Origin: Flavobacterium cheongpyeongense
Lineage (GTDB): Bacteria; Bacteroidota; Bacteroidia; Flavobacteriales; Flavobacteriaceae
Direction: 5' to 3'
NCBI RefSeq assembly: GCF_003202435.1
Contig: NZ_QJHK01000025.1
Span: 1-64,000 of the forward strand
DNA length: 64,000 nucleotides
Positions 27,251 to 35,761 of this stretch are shown one piece after another. The first letter of the stretch is position 1; each line of letters opens with the position of its first letter. Position numbers and translations under genes: made by a program. The notes below the pieces were generated by a model. That model did not search any database and was not told the DNA's origin. It was given only the letters and a program-made list of their open reading frames with translations.

Positions 27251-27393
27251 ATCTGGCCAAACTCCAGAAAAACGGCGTTGCCATCAACCCGTTTGCGCAG
27301 ATTCTCATAGGCAACGATAGCGCGGAAATTCTTTCCGTGCCCGCTAAAGAGAATATACAAAGAATAGAAGTACAAAACTTCGCAGCAATGTGA
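27245..27393 (+). pseudogene. Remnant of an RHS core
   Basis: From 27249, AATCTGGCCAAACT and AGAAAAACGG repeat the RHS core at 25452-25475. The frame reads NLAKLQKNGVAI exactly as in the intact gene, then diverges into about 35 residues (NPFAQILIGNDSAEIL onward) and stops at 27391-27393. There is no start codon or promoter. It looks like a short 3' fragment of another RHS gene left by recombination. Confidence 0.7.
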
Positions 27394-27406
27394 GGTTTTG
27401 TGTTTT
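27372..27406 (+). terminator. Probable terminator after the first immunity gene
   Basis: ACAAAACTTCGC (27372-27383) pairs with GTGAGGTTTTGT (27390-27401) with two G-T wobbles and a 6-nt loop, followed by TTTTT. Confidence 0.5.
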
Positions 27407-27634
27407 TAATAAAATGGTCAACAGTTGTAGTAAACTAAGCCACTGGAGCTAGTCTGTGATTAGTAACTTAAATTAGGGATTACTAACAATTGAAAAAATA
27501 AGATAATCTTATAAGCTGATTTTAAGTGGCCGAAGCCGTTATTGCACATTATAAATCCCCCGCTCCGCAAAGTCTCATGACTTTGCGTATTTTAAAAGTT
27601 CTTGAAAGCCATAAAATAGTATAAAAGTCCCGCT
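27407..27634. other. Gap between immunity gene and orphan RHS tip
   Basis: No gene is visible. A perfect 9-bp hairpin CGCAAAGTC/GACTTTGCG lies at 27566-27587, preceded by AAATCCCCCGCTCCGC. A related word (AAACTCCCCCAGCTGGCGCG) follows the second lipoprotein gene near 29260. The gap contains stops in all frames and no promoter that could drive the orphan tip. Confidence 0.5.
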
Positions 27635-28630
27635 TTGCTAGCCGATGTGCCGTTTAGTGTTGGCGGTTTGGCTAAAGCTACGTTTATAGGTGCAGCGAGT
27701 TCAGCTGTGACATATGGTATTGGTAGTGCGTCAACTAGTTTATTTACCAATTTCTATTCGCAGGCGGCATTTAGTGCAGTGGCTCATGGAACTTTTCAGG
27801 GTAGTATGACGGCGATACAAGGAGGTAAGTTTTGGAGTGGTTTTGCGGCCGGCGCTTTGAGTAGTATTGCTGCTAGTGCCTGGAGTGGAGGTAGTACAAC
27901 TGAAACAAATTTTGAAACCAATAGTAGTTTGACCGAAGGACATTTTGTAACCTCTACTTATGCACATCAGGGAATAAGTGGAGCTTTAGGAGCTAATAAT
28001 GTTGCAGGTATGATTGCTTTTGGTACAGTTTCTGCTGGTGCTGGTGCGGCACTAACTGGTGGTAATTTTTGGCAGGGGGCTGTTACGGGATTAGTTGTTA
28101 GTGGATTGAATCATGCAATGCATAAAATGGATGAAGCATTTGCAAAACATAAGTTTGATAAAGAGATAGATAATGCTTATGGAAGTAGCGCTGATAGTCC
28201 TGCTCCAGCAAATGAGACTACTTTAAATACTATGGCTGAAAATGTTCCAACATTAAAAAATTGGCATAATAAGTCTGGTAATCCTAAAATGTATGCTCAA
28301 CCAAAATATGCTTATGCGCCAAGTGATGGAATTTCTGAAGCAAAGACTTTTGCATATGATACTGATAACTATAAATCTTCAACTATTACTTTCTTTAAAT
28401 CTTCTTTCGCTTCTTATAGAACCTTAGCTCATAATATGCTTCACGAATTTGGTCACGCATATTTCAATTATACGGGACAATTAGCTCCATTAATAGCTAA
28501 ATATGGGGATTATAGTAAAAAGCCTCAAGCTTATTCAGAAGTTTATGCTTTTAAGTTTGCTTTTCAATATGGTGGCATTCCTTACTCAAATAATGGTTGG
28601 TATCAAGTTAATAACGCTAGAATACATTAA
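27635..28630 (+). pseudogene. Orphan RHS toxin tip with HExxH metallopeptidase motif
   Basis: The frame opens abruptly at LADVPFSVGGLAKATF, homologous to residues 1854 onward of the intact RHS protein, and stays homologous through GGKFWSGFAAGALSSIAAS and GGNFWQGAVTGLVVSGLNH. It then carries a different terminal domain with HEFGH (residues 270-274 counted from TTG 27635) and a downstream SEVYAFKFAF Glu. There is no signal peptide, shell or DPSGE junction, and no credible start beyond a TTG, so it is probably not translated in place. It has the features of a displaced RHS/CDI-type toxin cassette that could replace the active tip by recombination through the shared hydrophobic segment. The peptidase activity is inferred from the motif alone. 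Confidence 0.75.
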
Positions 28631-28631
28631 T

Positions 28632-29246
28632 ATGCAAAATATTTTTTCAATTTTAATTAGTTTATTCATAATGAGTTCTTGTTCAAAAAAAGAAGAACCT
28701 AAATTTCAAAAAATAAAATATGATTTAAGTTCTAACTATAAAGACAGTTTAGGAACTAAAATTATTCCTAACAAAAAATATCAATACTGGGCTTATATGT
28801 CTTATTATCAAAATTCAGGTAAAGAAAAACATACAGTTTTAAAACAAGGTGGAGATACTTTAGAAAAAAAACATATAAATATAAATCACAATATATTAGG
28901 CTTTTTTGAAGGTTGTCATCCAAATTATTGTTGTAATTATGCTGTAACTGTCGAAAGTGATAAACTAGAATATTTGAAAACTAAAGAGCAGTTTAGAAAA
29001 TTTTTAGGAACAATAGACAATTTAGAAGAAGCAATGCTTTTAGCAAGAACCTATGATTATATTTTAGATGCAGATATTAAGGGAAGTGCTTATAGGATAA
29101 TTAATGAATATTATGAACTTCATTTGATGAAATTCCACGAATATCCACCACAAAAAGAATCTATAGAAATCAAAATTGATAAAAAAGGTAATATAAAAAC
29201 CAAAAGTTTAGGTTTCTATTGTAAAGGACAAAAGTGTTACGAATAA
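28632..29246 (+). CDS. Putative immunity lipoprotein of the orphan tip
   Basis: A 204-residue predicted lipoprotein. The ATG at 28632 is one base after the orphan tip's stop and gives a clean signal (MQNIFSILISLFIMSSC, lipobox MSSC); a longer upstream frame exists but overlaps the toxin tip. The mature protein has a Cys-rich centre (EGCHPNYCCNYAV) and a final GFYCKGQKCYE, with no family I recognise. It shows no clear resemblance to the first lipoprotein, as expected for immunity proteins matched to different toxin tips. Position and lipidation are the only evidence for an immunity role. Confidence 0.65.
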   Translation: MQNIFSILISLFIMSSCSKKEEPKFQKIKYDLSSNYKDSLGTKIIPNKKYQYWAYMSYYQNSGKEKHTVLKQGGDTLEKKHININHNILGFFEGCHPNYCCNYAVTVESDKLEYLKTKEQFRKFLGTIDNLEEAMLLARTYDYILDADIKGSAYRIINEYYELHLMKFHEYPPQKESIEIKIDKKGNIKTKSLGFYCKGQKCYE

Positions 29247-29356
29247 AATCATAAAAAAAACAAACTCCCCCAGCTGGCGCGAGCAGAAATAAGTTCAACG
29301 GCTAGCGCGATGCCTCTGGCTCGTGCCCGCAGAGACACTATAAAGTATATAAAAGC
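29247..29356. other. GC-rich stretch after the second immunity gene
   Basis: Local composition changes sharply (AGCTGGCGCGAGCAG, GGCTAGCGCGATGC, GGCTCGTGCCCGCAG) compared with the AT-rich genes on both sides. No open frame is visible. It may be the end of an older RHS or mobile segment. Confidence 0.4.
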
Positions 29357-29386
29357 AAACCCTCGCAAATTGCGAGGGTTTACTTT
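29357..29386 (+). terminator. Strong terminator closing the RHS island
   Basis: AAACCCTCGCA (29357-29367) pairs perfectly with TGCGAGGGTTT (29371-29381) around an AAT loop. TACTTTTA follows. It would end plus-strand transcripts of the island. Confidence 0.7.
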
Positions 29387-29500
29387 TATATCAAACTTAT
29401 TTTAGTATACTTTATAAAATGGTTAACTTGTTGTAAGTAAAAATTCAGCAGTTCACATACATGAACAACGTTAGTAAAGAATACTTCGAAAAACAAGGTG

Positions 29501-29905
29501 TTATTTACTGATTAGCTTTTCAAGCCTTGCCATCATTTCATCTTTCTCTTTCAGCATACGCTCATATAGTGCGATCTTTTCTTCATGAAGTGAAATCAAT
29601 TTGTCGATTGGATTATTATTGAAAGTTGGGCTGTAATTTATTAAGCCTTGAGTATCATGAAATGTATTAGAAATAATATTTATTGCCTGCTCCTCATCAA
29701 AATTTTGAAATGCCTCAACAGGGATTCTTAACGAATTTGATATTTGTTTAAGCAGACTATCTTCAATAACATCTTTCTGCTCCAGCATAGAAATTTTCTT
29801 CTGGTTCCAGTCATCTCCCAGATCATAAGCCAAAGCCTCCTGTTTGATGCCGAGCATTTCTCTAAAACGTTTTACGTTTCTTCCCTGATGTATTTTCTGT
29901 TCCAT
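29501..29905 (-). CDS. XRE-family helix-turn-helix regulator
   Basis: A 134-residue regulator with an N-terminal Cro/CI-type HTH (about residues 8-65: NVKRFREMLGIKQEALAYDL, KKISMLEQ) and a C-terminal coiled coil (NPIDKLISLHEEKIALYERMLKEK). This family is frequent in Flavobacterium near accessory loci and probably autoregulates. Upstream of the start a minus-strand TATCTTTG box is present. It faces the RHS island tail to tail and is divergent from the DPGTG gene, with the 11-bp tandem repeats in between. A target operon is not known. Confidence 0.85.
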   Translation of the reverse strand: MEQKIHQGRNVKRFREMLGIKQEALAYDLGDDWNQKKISMLEQKDVIEDSLLKQISNSLRIPVEAFQNFDEEQAINIISNTFHDTQGLINYSPTFNNNPIDKLISLHEEKIALYERMLKEKDEMMARLEKLISK

Positions 29906-29930
29906 AATGAGTGTTAGTTTTCTTAAGGCT

Positions 29931-29938
29931 CAAAGATA
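29931..29938 (-). promoter_or_regulatory. -7 box of the XRE regulator gene
   Basis: On the minus strand the sequence reads TATCTTTG, a full match to TANNTTTG, 26 bp before the ATG. A well-spaced -33 TTG is not evident. Confidence 0.4.
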
Positions 29939-30040
29939 AAGCCATTTAGTTTCAAATATAAAAAAATGTCAGGTAAAACGTGTTTTTTATCAGATATTAT
30001 AGATCATAATTTTAAAATTATAATTTGTATAGTTATTTTA

Positions 30041-30084
30041 GGACGACACAAGGACGACACAAAAGCATAGATAAAGCATAGATA
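30041..30084. repeat. Two contiguous pairs of 11-bp tandem repeats
   Basis: GGACGACACAA occurs twice without spacer (30041-30051, 30052-30062), followed at once by AAGCATAGATA twice (30063-30073, 30074-30084). All four copies are perfect. The 11-bp period is close to one helical turn, so proteins bound to successive units would lie on one DNA face. It lies in the 397-bp gap between the XRE regulator and the DPGTG gene; the rest of the gap is AT-rich and shows no gene. Confidence 0.9.
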
Positions 30085-30277
30085 GTGCATGAAAATTACA
30101 TTTTCTTTTTTAGCAGATTAACTTTTTAATAATTCTGATACTAAGAAGATTTATCAGGTAGTGGCAGGAAAAATAAGAGATGCCAATAATAATTAGCTTT
30201 AATTAAGTATAAAAAATAAAAAGAATAGTATAAGTTAATTTGTAGGCATATACATTATGAATTTACTTAAATTTAGG

Positions 30278-30285
30278 TATTTTTG
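30278..30285 (+). promoter_or_regulatory. -7 box of the DPGTG-methyltransferase-sulfatase unit
   Basis: TATTTTTG matches TANNTTTG, 17 bp before the ATG at 30303. The three genes downstream are contiguous and would share it. Confidence 0.4.
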
Positions 30286-30302
30286 AAAAAAAATACGTAA
30301 AT

Positions 30303-30488
30303 ATGATTCCATTATATTTTGATCCGGGAACGGGCGCTTTGATTGTTCAGTTTTTAGCGGCTGCAGTAGCAGGAGTATTATTGTTTTACAGAACAGTTAT
30401 ACATAAAATAAAATCTGTTTTTGGAATCAAAAACAAAGCAGAAGATGATTTAATGGATGATACCGATACTAAGGAAGATCAGCAATAA
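30303..30488 (+). CDS. Small DPGTG-motif membrane protein
   Basis: A 61-residue protein: a short N-terminus with FDPGTGALIVQ, one membrane helix (FLAAAVAGVLLFYRTVI) and a charged, acidic cytoplasmic tail. I know similar small DPGTG proteins only as companions of methyltransferase and sulfatase-like genes in bacterial polysaccharide regions; their function is unknown to me. It is followed without any gap by the methyltransferase gene (stop TAA then ATG), which supports translation as a unit. Confidence 0.75.
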   Translation: MIPLYFDPGTGALIVQFLAAAVAGVLLFYRTVIHKIKSVFGIKNKAEDDLMDDTDTKEDQQ

Positions 30489-31865
30489 ATGAAAAACACA
30501 AGAACGACTTCTTCATTTAGGGATCCGTCCGGATATGTGTTTATAGAAGACGGAAGCATTAAAAGAGTAATAAAACCGGTTTATTTCAGTCAATACAAAT
30601 CTTTAACAGAAAGTGGTTTCTATGATACTCTTTTTGAAAAAAAATATTTAATTCCGCACAAAACAGTTCAGGAAAATCAAAATCAGATCATTATAGAAGC
30701 ACAAAAAATTCCCTTTGTAACTTATCCTTACGAATGGAGTTTTTTACAATACAAACATGCGGCTTTGCTGACTTTGAAAATCCAAAAGCTGTCTCTGCAA
30801 AATAATTTTACGTTAAAAGATGCTTCAGCGTTTAACATTACTTTTCATGAAGGAAAACCTGTTTTTATAGACACCCTGTCTTTTGATTTTTATAAAGAAA
30901 ATAATCCATGGCTGGCCTACAAGCAGTTTATAATGCAATTTTTAGGTCCTTTAGTCCTGGCAAAATATTTTGGACAGGAGCATTTAAAAATGCTGTCTCA
31001 AAACCTTGACGGTCTTTCGTTACAAAAACTGTCACTCTTACTGCCTGTCAAAAGCTATTTTAGTCCTACATTATTGACCAACATTCATTTATTGGCTAAA
31101 TATGATAAGAAATACGAGTCAGATAAAAAAACAGTAAACAATAATTTATCGAAAGCTTCTCAAATTAAACTAATTGACGGTTTGTATGATTACATTCTAA
31201 ATTTATCGGTTAACGAAAAAACAGAATGGGATCATTATTACAATCAGATCAATTATAATGATGTTGCGTATCAATTTAAGAAAGAGTTTGTTAAGGATTG
31301 GTTTTTATCCATAAAAGGAAAATCTTTAATTGATATTGGAGGCAATGATGGTACCTTTTCGCGCGAGTTAAAAGAGCAGGCAGAGTTATTAATTGTAGCA
31401 GACGTTGACGCTAATGCAGTAGAACAAAATTACAGGCAGGTACTAAAAAATAAAGAAAAAAACATATTACCGCTCGTTGCAGATGTATTAAATCCGGTAG
31501 CAAATTATGGTTTTAATAACGCAGAGCGTTTTTCTTTTGTTGATAGAGTGAAAGCGCAAAATCTTGATGCTTGCCTCGCTTTGGCCGTAATCCATCATAT
31601 TACTTTATCCGGAAATATTCCATTTTCATTTTCGGCTCAGTTTTTCTCAAAAATGGCTTCGAACCTTTTGATTGAATTCCCTGCAAGAACAGATTCGTGG
31701 GTTCAGTTTTTATTGGACAGTAAAAGAGAATTTGCAGGTCATTTTGACTTTTATAACGAAGAAAATTTCGAAAAAGAATATACAGTTTATTTTGAAATCA
31801 TAAAGAAAGAGAAAATTGAGTCTTCTGAAAGAATTTTATATAGTTTGAAACGTCTTAATCCATAA
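30489..31865 (+). CDS. SAM-dependent methyltransferase (NoeA-like)
   Basis: A 458-residue protein with an N-terminal kinase-like or family-specific region (FRDPSGYVFIEDGSIKRVI, WSFLQYKHAALLTLKIQ, FHEGKPVFIDTLSFDFY) and a class I methyltransferase domain from about residue 275 (SLIDIGGNDGTFSREL with the SAM-binding GG loop, LIVADVDANAVEQNY, ALAVIHHITL). The layout recalls NoeA-like proteins of nodulation-factor and polysaccharide loci. The acceptor is unknown. It lies between the DPGTG protein and the sulfatase-like protein with 0 and 2 bp spacing. Confidence 0.85.
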   Translation: MKNTRTTSSFRDPSGYVFIEDGSIKRVIKPVYFSQYKSLTESGFYDTLFEKKYLIPHKTVQENQNQIIIEAQKIPFVTYPYEWSFLQYKHAALLTLKIQKLSLQNNFTLKDASAFNITFHEGKPVFIDTLSFDFYKENNPWLAYKQFIMQFLGPLVLAKYFGQEHLKMLSQNLDGLSLQKLSLLLPVKSYFSPTLLTNIHLLAKYDKKYESDKKTVNNNLSKASQIKLIDGLYDYILNLSVNEKTEWDHYYNQINYNDVAYQFKKEFVKDWFLSIKGKSLIDIGGNDGTFSRELKEQAELLIVADVDANAVEQNYRQVLKNKEKNILPLVADVLNPVANYGFNNAERFSFVDRVKAQNLDACLALAVIHHITLSGNIPFSFSAQFFSKMASNLLIEFPARTDSWVQFLLDSKREFAGHFDFYNEENFEKEYTVYFEIIKKEKIESSERILYSLKRLNP

Positions 31866-31867
31866 AA

Positions 31868-33313
31868 ATGAATTCTGGTATCAAAACACAATTTGACAAT
31901 TTTATCAAAGGAGAAAAGGATTATCCTTTGCTGGTGGGTTTTTTTTCCGGTTTTTATCCAATAGTTTTTTATTATTCAAATAACTTTGAAGATATTAATT
32001 CATTAAGACATGTGGTTTACTTTTCTTTTTTGTTTTTGATATTGCCATCAATCAGTATATTTTTATTGTATCATTTATTCATCCGCTTCAAAAAGTTACA
32101 GCCTTACAGAAAACACTTTTTATTTGTTGTAGTTGTTGAATTAACGGCTGCTTATTTTTCACAAGTATATTTTTTAACAATCAAGAAAAAGCTTTTATTA
32201 GGATTATTAGTTTTTGTTTGCTTTATTTCTTTAAAACTTTATATGCATTACAAAAAAATAATAGTTTTTATTTTATTACTTTCAGTAATTCCAGTTTTAA
32301 AAGTTTCTGAAATAATTTGGGGCAATCTTAGAAAATCTGCTTCATGGCAGCAACAGCCTGATCATATTCTTAATACCAGTTTTAAAAAGAAGCCTAATGT
32401 ATATTACATTGAGACAGATGGATATGCAAGTAACGAAAACCTTAAAGGTATTTTATATCGTTTTGATAATTCAGAGTTTGATGAATGGTTAAAAGAAAAA
32501 AAATTTACATTATATAATGATTTTAGAAGTAATTATGAATCGACTTTAACGTCAAACAGTTCTTGCTTTTTCATGAAGCATCATTTTTATAATATAAATT
32601 CGAATTTTAAATATTCCAGAGATTTAATTACAGGAAAAAATCCGGTTTTAAAAATATTTAAAAAGAATACTTATAAAACATTTTTTTTAACAGAAAGCCC
32701 TTATTTACTTGCTAATAGCCCGAATGTTGAGTATGACTATTGTAATTTTAATTCAGACGAAGTTCCTTATTTTAATGTTTTTGAGTCAAAACGAAATCTT
32801 TCAAGTGATTTAAAATATCAAATATTAAAAAATAGAGGTACTAATAATTTTTTCTTTATTGAAAAATTTGCACCTAATCATATAGCAGTTTATAAACAAC
32901 AATCTTTGGGGATTGAAAAAGAAAGAATATCTTATATAAAAAGATTGCGAGAAGCAAATAAGTGGTTAAAAGAAACAGTCTCTTTTATTGAAAAAAACGA
33001 TTCAAATGCTATTATAATCATAGGGGCAGATCATGGTGGTTTTGTTGGGTTTTCACATACTTTGGAAGCTTCAAAAAAAATTTCGGATAAAGTTCTTTTA
33101 AAATCAGTTTTTGGCGCTAAACTCGCGATAAAATGGAATACTCCCCAATATACAGAATATGATTCAAAATTAAAATCATCCGTAAATTTATTCAGGGTCT
33201 TATTTTCTTTTTTGAGTGAGGACAAAGAATTGCTTAAAAATCTTCAGTCAGATAAAAGTTATAATTTATATCAGCCTAATGACTTTTCTAAAATTTATAT
33301 GGCAATAGAATGA
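31868..33313 (+). CDS. Sulfatase-like membrane hydrolase/transferase
   Basis: A 481-residue protein with four or five N-terminal membrane helices (to about residue 145) and an extracytoplasmic alkaline-phosphatase-superfamily domain. The domain begins PNVYYIETDGYASNENL (metal-binding Asp), has TLTSNSSCFFMKHHF near the expected nucleophile, and ends with IIIGADHGGFVGF (metal-binding Asp-His). The arrangement is like LtaS/EptA-type enzymes that move or remove phospho-groups on envelope polymers, but the motif spacing differs, so substrate is open. It closes the three-gene unit, with no clear terminator in the 150 bp that follow. Confidence 0.75.
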   Translation: MNSGIKTQFDNFIKGEKDYPLLVGFFSGFYPIVFYYSNNFEDINSLRHVVYFSFLFLILPSISIFLLYHLFIRFKKLQPYRKHFLFVVVVELTAAYFSQVYFLTIKKKLLLGLLVFVCFISLKLYMHYKKIIVFILLLSVIPVLKVSEIIWGNLRKSASWQQQPDHILNTSFKKKPNVYYIETDGYASNENLKGILYRFDNSEFDEWLKEKKFTLYNDFRSNYESTLTSNSSCFFMKHHFYNINSNFKYSRDLITGKNPVLKIFKKNTYKTFFLTESPYLLANSPNVEYDYCNFNSDEVPYFNVFESKRNLSSDLKYQILKNRGTNNFFFIEKFAPNHIAVYKQQSLGIEKERISYIKRLREANKWLKETVSFIEKNDSNAIIIIGADHGGFVGFSHTLEASKKISDKVLLKSVFGAKLAIKWNTPQYTEYDSKLKSSVNLFRVLFSFLSEDKELLKNLQSDKSYNLYQPNDFSKIYMAIE

Positions 33314-33463
33314 TTTTAGATTTCTTTAATTTATTGTGAACTCCGTATGATTTTCTTAAAATAATAATTACCTTTTTTATTGTTTTTTTCAAAAAACAGG
33401 TAATTCTGGAGTAAGAAATATTTATCAAGTTCGTCTCTTTAAGAGAAGTAAAGTTGTTAAAAT

Positions 33464-34606
33464 TTAATTATTTTCCCAGATTTTTAAATATTTCCGGGCA
33501 ATTTTTATATAATCATGTTCTTTTTCGACAAAAGATCGGGCACGTATCCCCATAGCTACTATTTCTTGTGGATTTTCTATTAAAAAAGACAATTCATTGA
33601 CCAGATAGTCAACATTAGGAATAGCATTGACACAAACTCTTTCTGATAAATTATAATATTTCGTAAATTCTGTTTCAGCTCCTGTAAAAACTACCTTTCC
33701 CTTAGCCATTGCTTCGAGTGCATTATATCCCTGATCGCGAGACGTGCATTGATCTAAAAGAATATGTGATTTGTTATAAAGATTTATATATTCTGGATAC
33801 GGAATAGTATTTACGATAATTATCTCGACTCTTTCAGCATATTTTTTTTTAATCAATTCCAAAGCCTTTTCAAAGTAAATTATTCCTTTCTGGTGGTAAC
33901 TATACCGGCCTATTCCAAGAAAAATCACAATTTTATTTTCAATGAATAATTTTTCGAATTTCAGTTTCTTTATATTAACAGGATAGGGTATAAAACCTTT
34001 ATAAATAGGACTATTTCTGTTTGCTTCGACATAGTCAAAATCAGTTGGTATCAACCCGTTAAAATTAGTTGTGATAAAATTGTGGATCTTAATATGACCT
34101 TTGCTGAAATAATCAAAAAACTGAAGATGTTCTTTTAGTTTTGGATTCTGAAAAAAAGGAGTCATTAGTGATTTGTAATTTTTATTTTCCATGTAAAATT
34201 TTAAAGTCAAATAATCAATGCCTGCAGATAATACAAAACATTTTTTATTCGAATTAAAAATCTTTCTGATAAAAAAATATTCTAAAGATTTAGAAGTTTT
34301 AATTGGGGCTTCATTAACAAATTGAACAACATCAAAATTTTTCAATTTTGATAAATGAAGATAAAAGCGAATTCCATATTCGATACCTAATAATTCAAAC
34401 TTAAACAAACGGAAAAATATTTTCCTCGGAATTATAAAGATTTTTTTTGTTAGAAATTTAGCTTCGTGATCATAATCAACAGGATATGATCTGTAGCCGT
34501 TGCTATTTCCGATTAAAGTTACATTATGTCCTAATTCAGTTAATCCACTTTTTAAGGAATTATGTAATAAGCTATATTCTCCAACAAGTAAAATATTCAT
34601 TATCAT
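33464..34606 (-). CDS. Glycosyltransferase, GT4-like
   Basis: A 380-residue GT-B fold glycosyltransferase. The N-terminus has a typical NILLVGEYSLLHNSLKSGL loop, and the C-terminal donor domain has VIFLGIGRYSYHQKGIIYFEKAL and the nucleotide-sugar segment QCTSRDQGYNALEAMAKGKVVFTGAE, where the Glu of GYNALEAMA corresponds to the EX7E motif. Two ATGs (34606 and 34600) are possible starts. It is a single minus-strand gene set between plus-strand polysaccharide genes and shares a 27-bp divergent gap with the next glycosyltransferase. Donor and acceptor cannot be predicted. Confidence 0.82.
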   Translation of the reverse strand: MIMNILLVGEYSLLHNSLKSGLTELGHNVTLIGNSNGYRSYPVDYDHEAKFLTKKIFIIPRKIFFRLFKFELLGIEYGIRFYLHLSKLKNFDVVQFVNEAPIKTSKSLEYFFIRKIFNSNKKCFVLSAGIDYLTLKFYMENKNYKSLMTPFFQNPKLKEHLQFFDYFSKGHIKIHNFITTNFNGLIPTDFDYVEANRNSPIYKGFIPYPVNIKKLKFEKLFIENKIVIFLGIGRYSYHQKGIIYFEKALELIKKKYAERVEIIIVNTIPYPEYINLYNKSHILLDQCTSRDQGYNALEAMAKGKVVFTGAETEFTKYYNLSERVCVNAIPNVDYLVNELSFLIENPQEIVAMGIRARSFVEKEHDYIKIARKYLKIWENN

Positions 34607-34614
34607 TATATTTG
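34607..34614 (+). promoter_or_regulatory. -7 box before the glycosyltransferase at 34634
   Basis: TATATTTG matches TANNTTTG, 19 bp before the ATG at 34634, in the short divergent gap. No good -33 element was seen. Confidence 0.35.
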
Positions 34615-34633
34615 TTGCTAAAATAGTAATAAA

Positions 34634-35761
34634 ATGAACAAATTAAATATGCAAAGAAGTATTTGCATTGTTTCTGACCAGCTAGCAGGTGGAGGGGCTG
34701 AGCGTTGTTCGGCATTGCTTTCTGTTTTCTTTGAAAGAAATAATATAGATGTTTACCATATTATTGTTGTAGATAAGGTCGAATATGAATTTTCAGGTAA
34801 ACTTATCAATCTTGGAAAGCTAAAGAATAAAAGAAATGATTTTTTTAATAAAATTAAAAGATTTTATATATTGAGAAAGTTCTTTAAAGAGAATAAATTT
34901 GATTTTATAATTGATACCAGAGTCAAAAATCATAATTTACAAGAGGTTTTTATTTCTAAATGTATATATTCTTCACCTCTGATACAGATCATTCATAGTT
35001 ACATGGTTAATTTATATTTTCCAAATATTAAATTTCTGGCAAAATACATTTACAAGCATTGTTATAAAATAGTAACCGTATCTGAAAAAATTAAAAATAA
35101 AGTAGAATTTGACTATAAATATCATAATGTCAAAACAATATATAATCCTGTTGATTTTGATTATATTAACAAGAAATTGATTGATGGTAAAATGTTTTCT
35201 TCAGATCAATACATTTTGGCTGTTGGGAATATGCAAAATATGGTTAAGCAGTTTGATAAATTAATATATTGTTATTCTAAATCAGATTTGGTAAATAAAA
35301 ATATAAAATTAATTATTTTAGGAGAAGGGGCTTTCAGATGTGAATTAGAAAAGTATGTCAGGGAAATTAAATTAGAACATTTAATTATATTTAAAGGTAA
35401 AATTGATAATCCATTTCCATATTACAAGAATGCTTATTTTACTGTTTTGTCAAGTAAAAACGAAGGATTTCCAAATGTGTTATTAGAATCATTAGCATGT
35501 TCTACACCAGTTATAGCATTTGATTGTTTATCTGGTCCTAAAGAAATTATTTTAAATAAAGAGAACGGATTACTGGTAGAAAATCAAAATCTTGAAAAAT
35601 TAACAGAAGCCATGAATTTGTTTGTAGAAGATAAAGAATTATACAGCTATTGTAAAAAGAATGCTTTCGACAGTATTCAGCAATTTTCTTTAGAGAATAT
35701 TGGAAAACAATGGTTAGATTTGATGAAAATAGATCTTTATAATAAAACGAATACCCAATAA
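34634..35761 (+). CDS. Glycosyltransferase family 4
   Basis: A 375-residue retaining GT4 enzyme. The N-terminal acceptor domain starts CIVSDQLAGGGAERCSALLS (glycine-rich GGGAE loop) and the C-terminal domain contains ILAVGNMQNMVKQFDKLI, LIILGEGAFRCELEKYV and the EX7E motif SKNEGFPNVLLESLACSTPV. It probably adds a sugar from an NDP donor to a lipid-linked polysaccharide intermediate at the inner face of the membrane. Its stop overlaps the start of the FdtA-like gene by one base, so these are translated as one operon with the following GT4 gene. Confidence 0.92.
   Translation: MNKLNMQRSICIVSDQLAGGGAERCSALLSVFFERNNIDVYHIIVVDKVEYEFSGKLINLGKLKNKRNDFFNKIKRFYILRKFFKENKFDFIIDTRVKNHNLQEVFISKCIYSSPLIQIIHSYMVNLYFPNIKFLAKYIYKHCYKIVTVSEKIKNKVEFDYKYHNVKTIYNPVDFDYINKKLIDGKMFSSDQYILAVGNMQNMVKQFDKLIYCYSKSDLVNKNIKLIILGEGAFRCELEKYVREIKLEHLIIFKGKIDNPFPYYKNAYFTVLSSKNEGFPNVLLESLACSTPVIAFDCLSGPKEIILNKENGLLVENQNLEKLTEAMNLFVEDKELYSYCKKNAFDSIQQFSLENIGKQWLDLMKIDLYNKTNTQ

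Noticed and set aside
28503..28631. Longer start for the second immunity lipoprotein
   Set aside because: The extension lies inside the toxin tip's coding sequence in another frame. ATG 28632 gives a clean lipobox directly after the tip's stop.
27407..29356. Insertion sequence or integrase at the RHS island border
   Set aside because: No transposase or integrase frame, terminal inverted repeats or target-site duplication could be found. The junctions look like homologous recombination between RHS copies.
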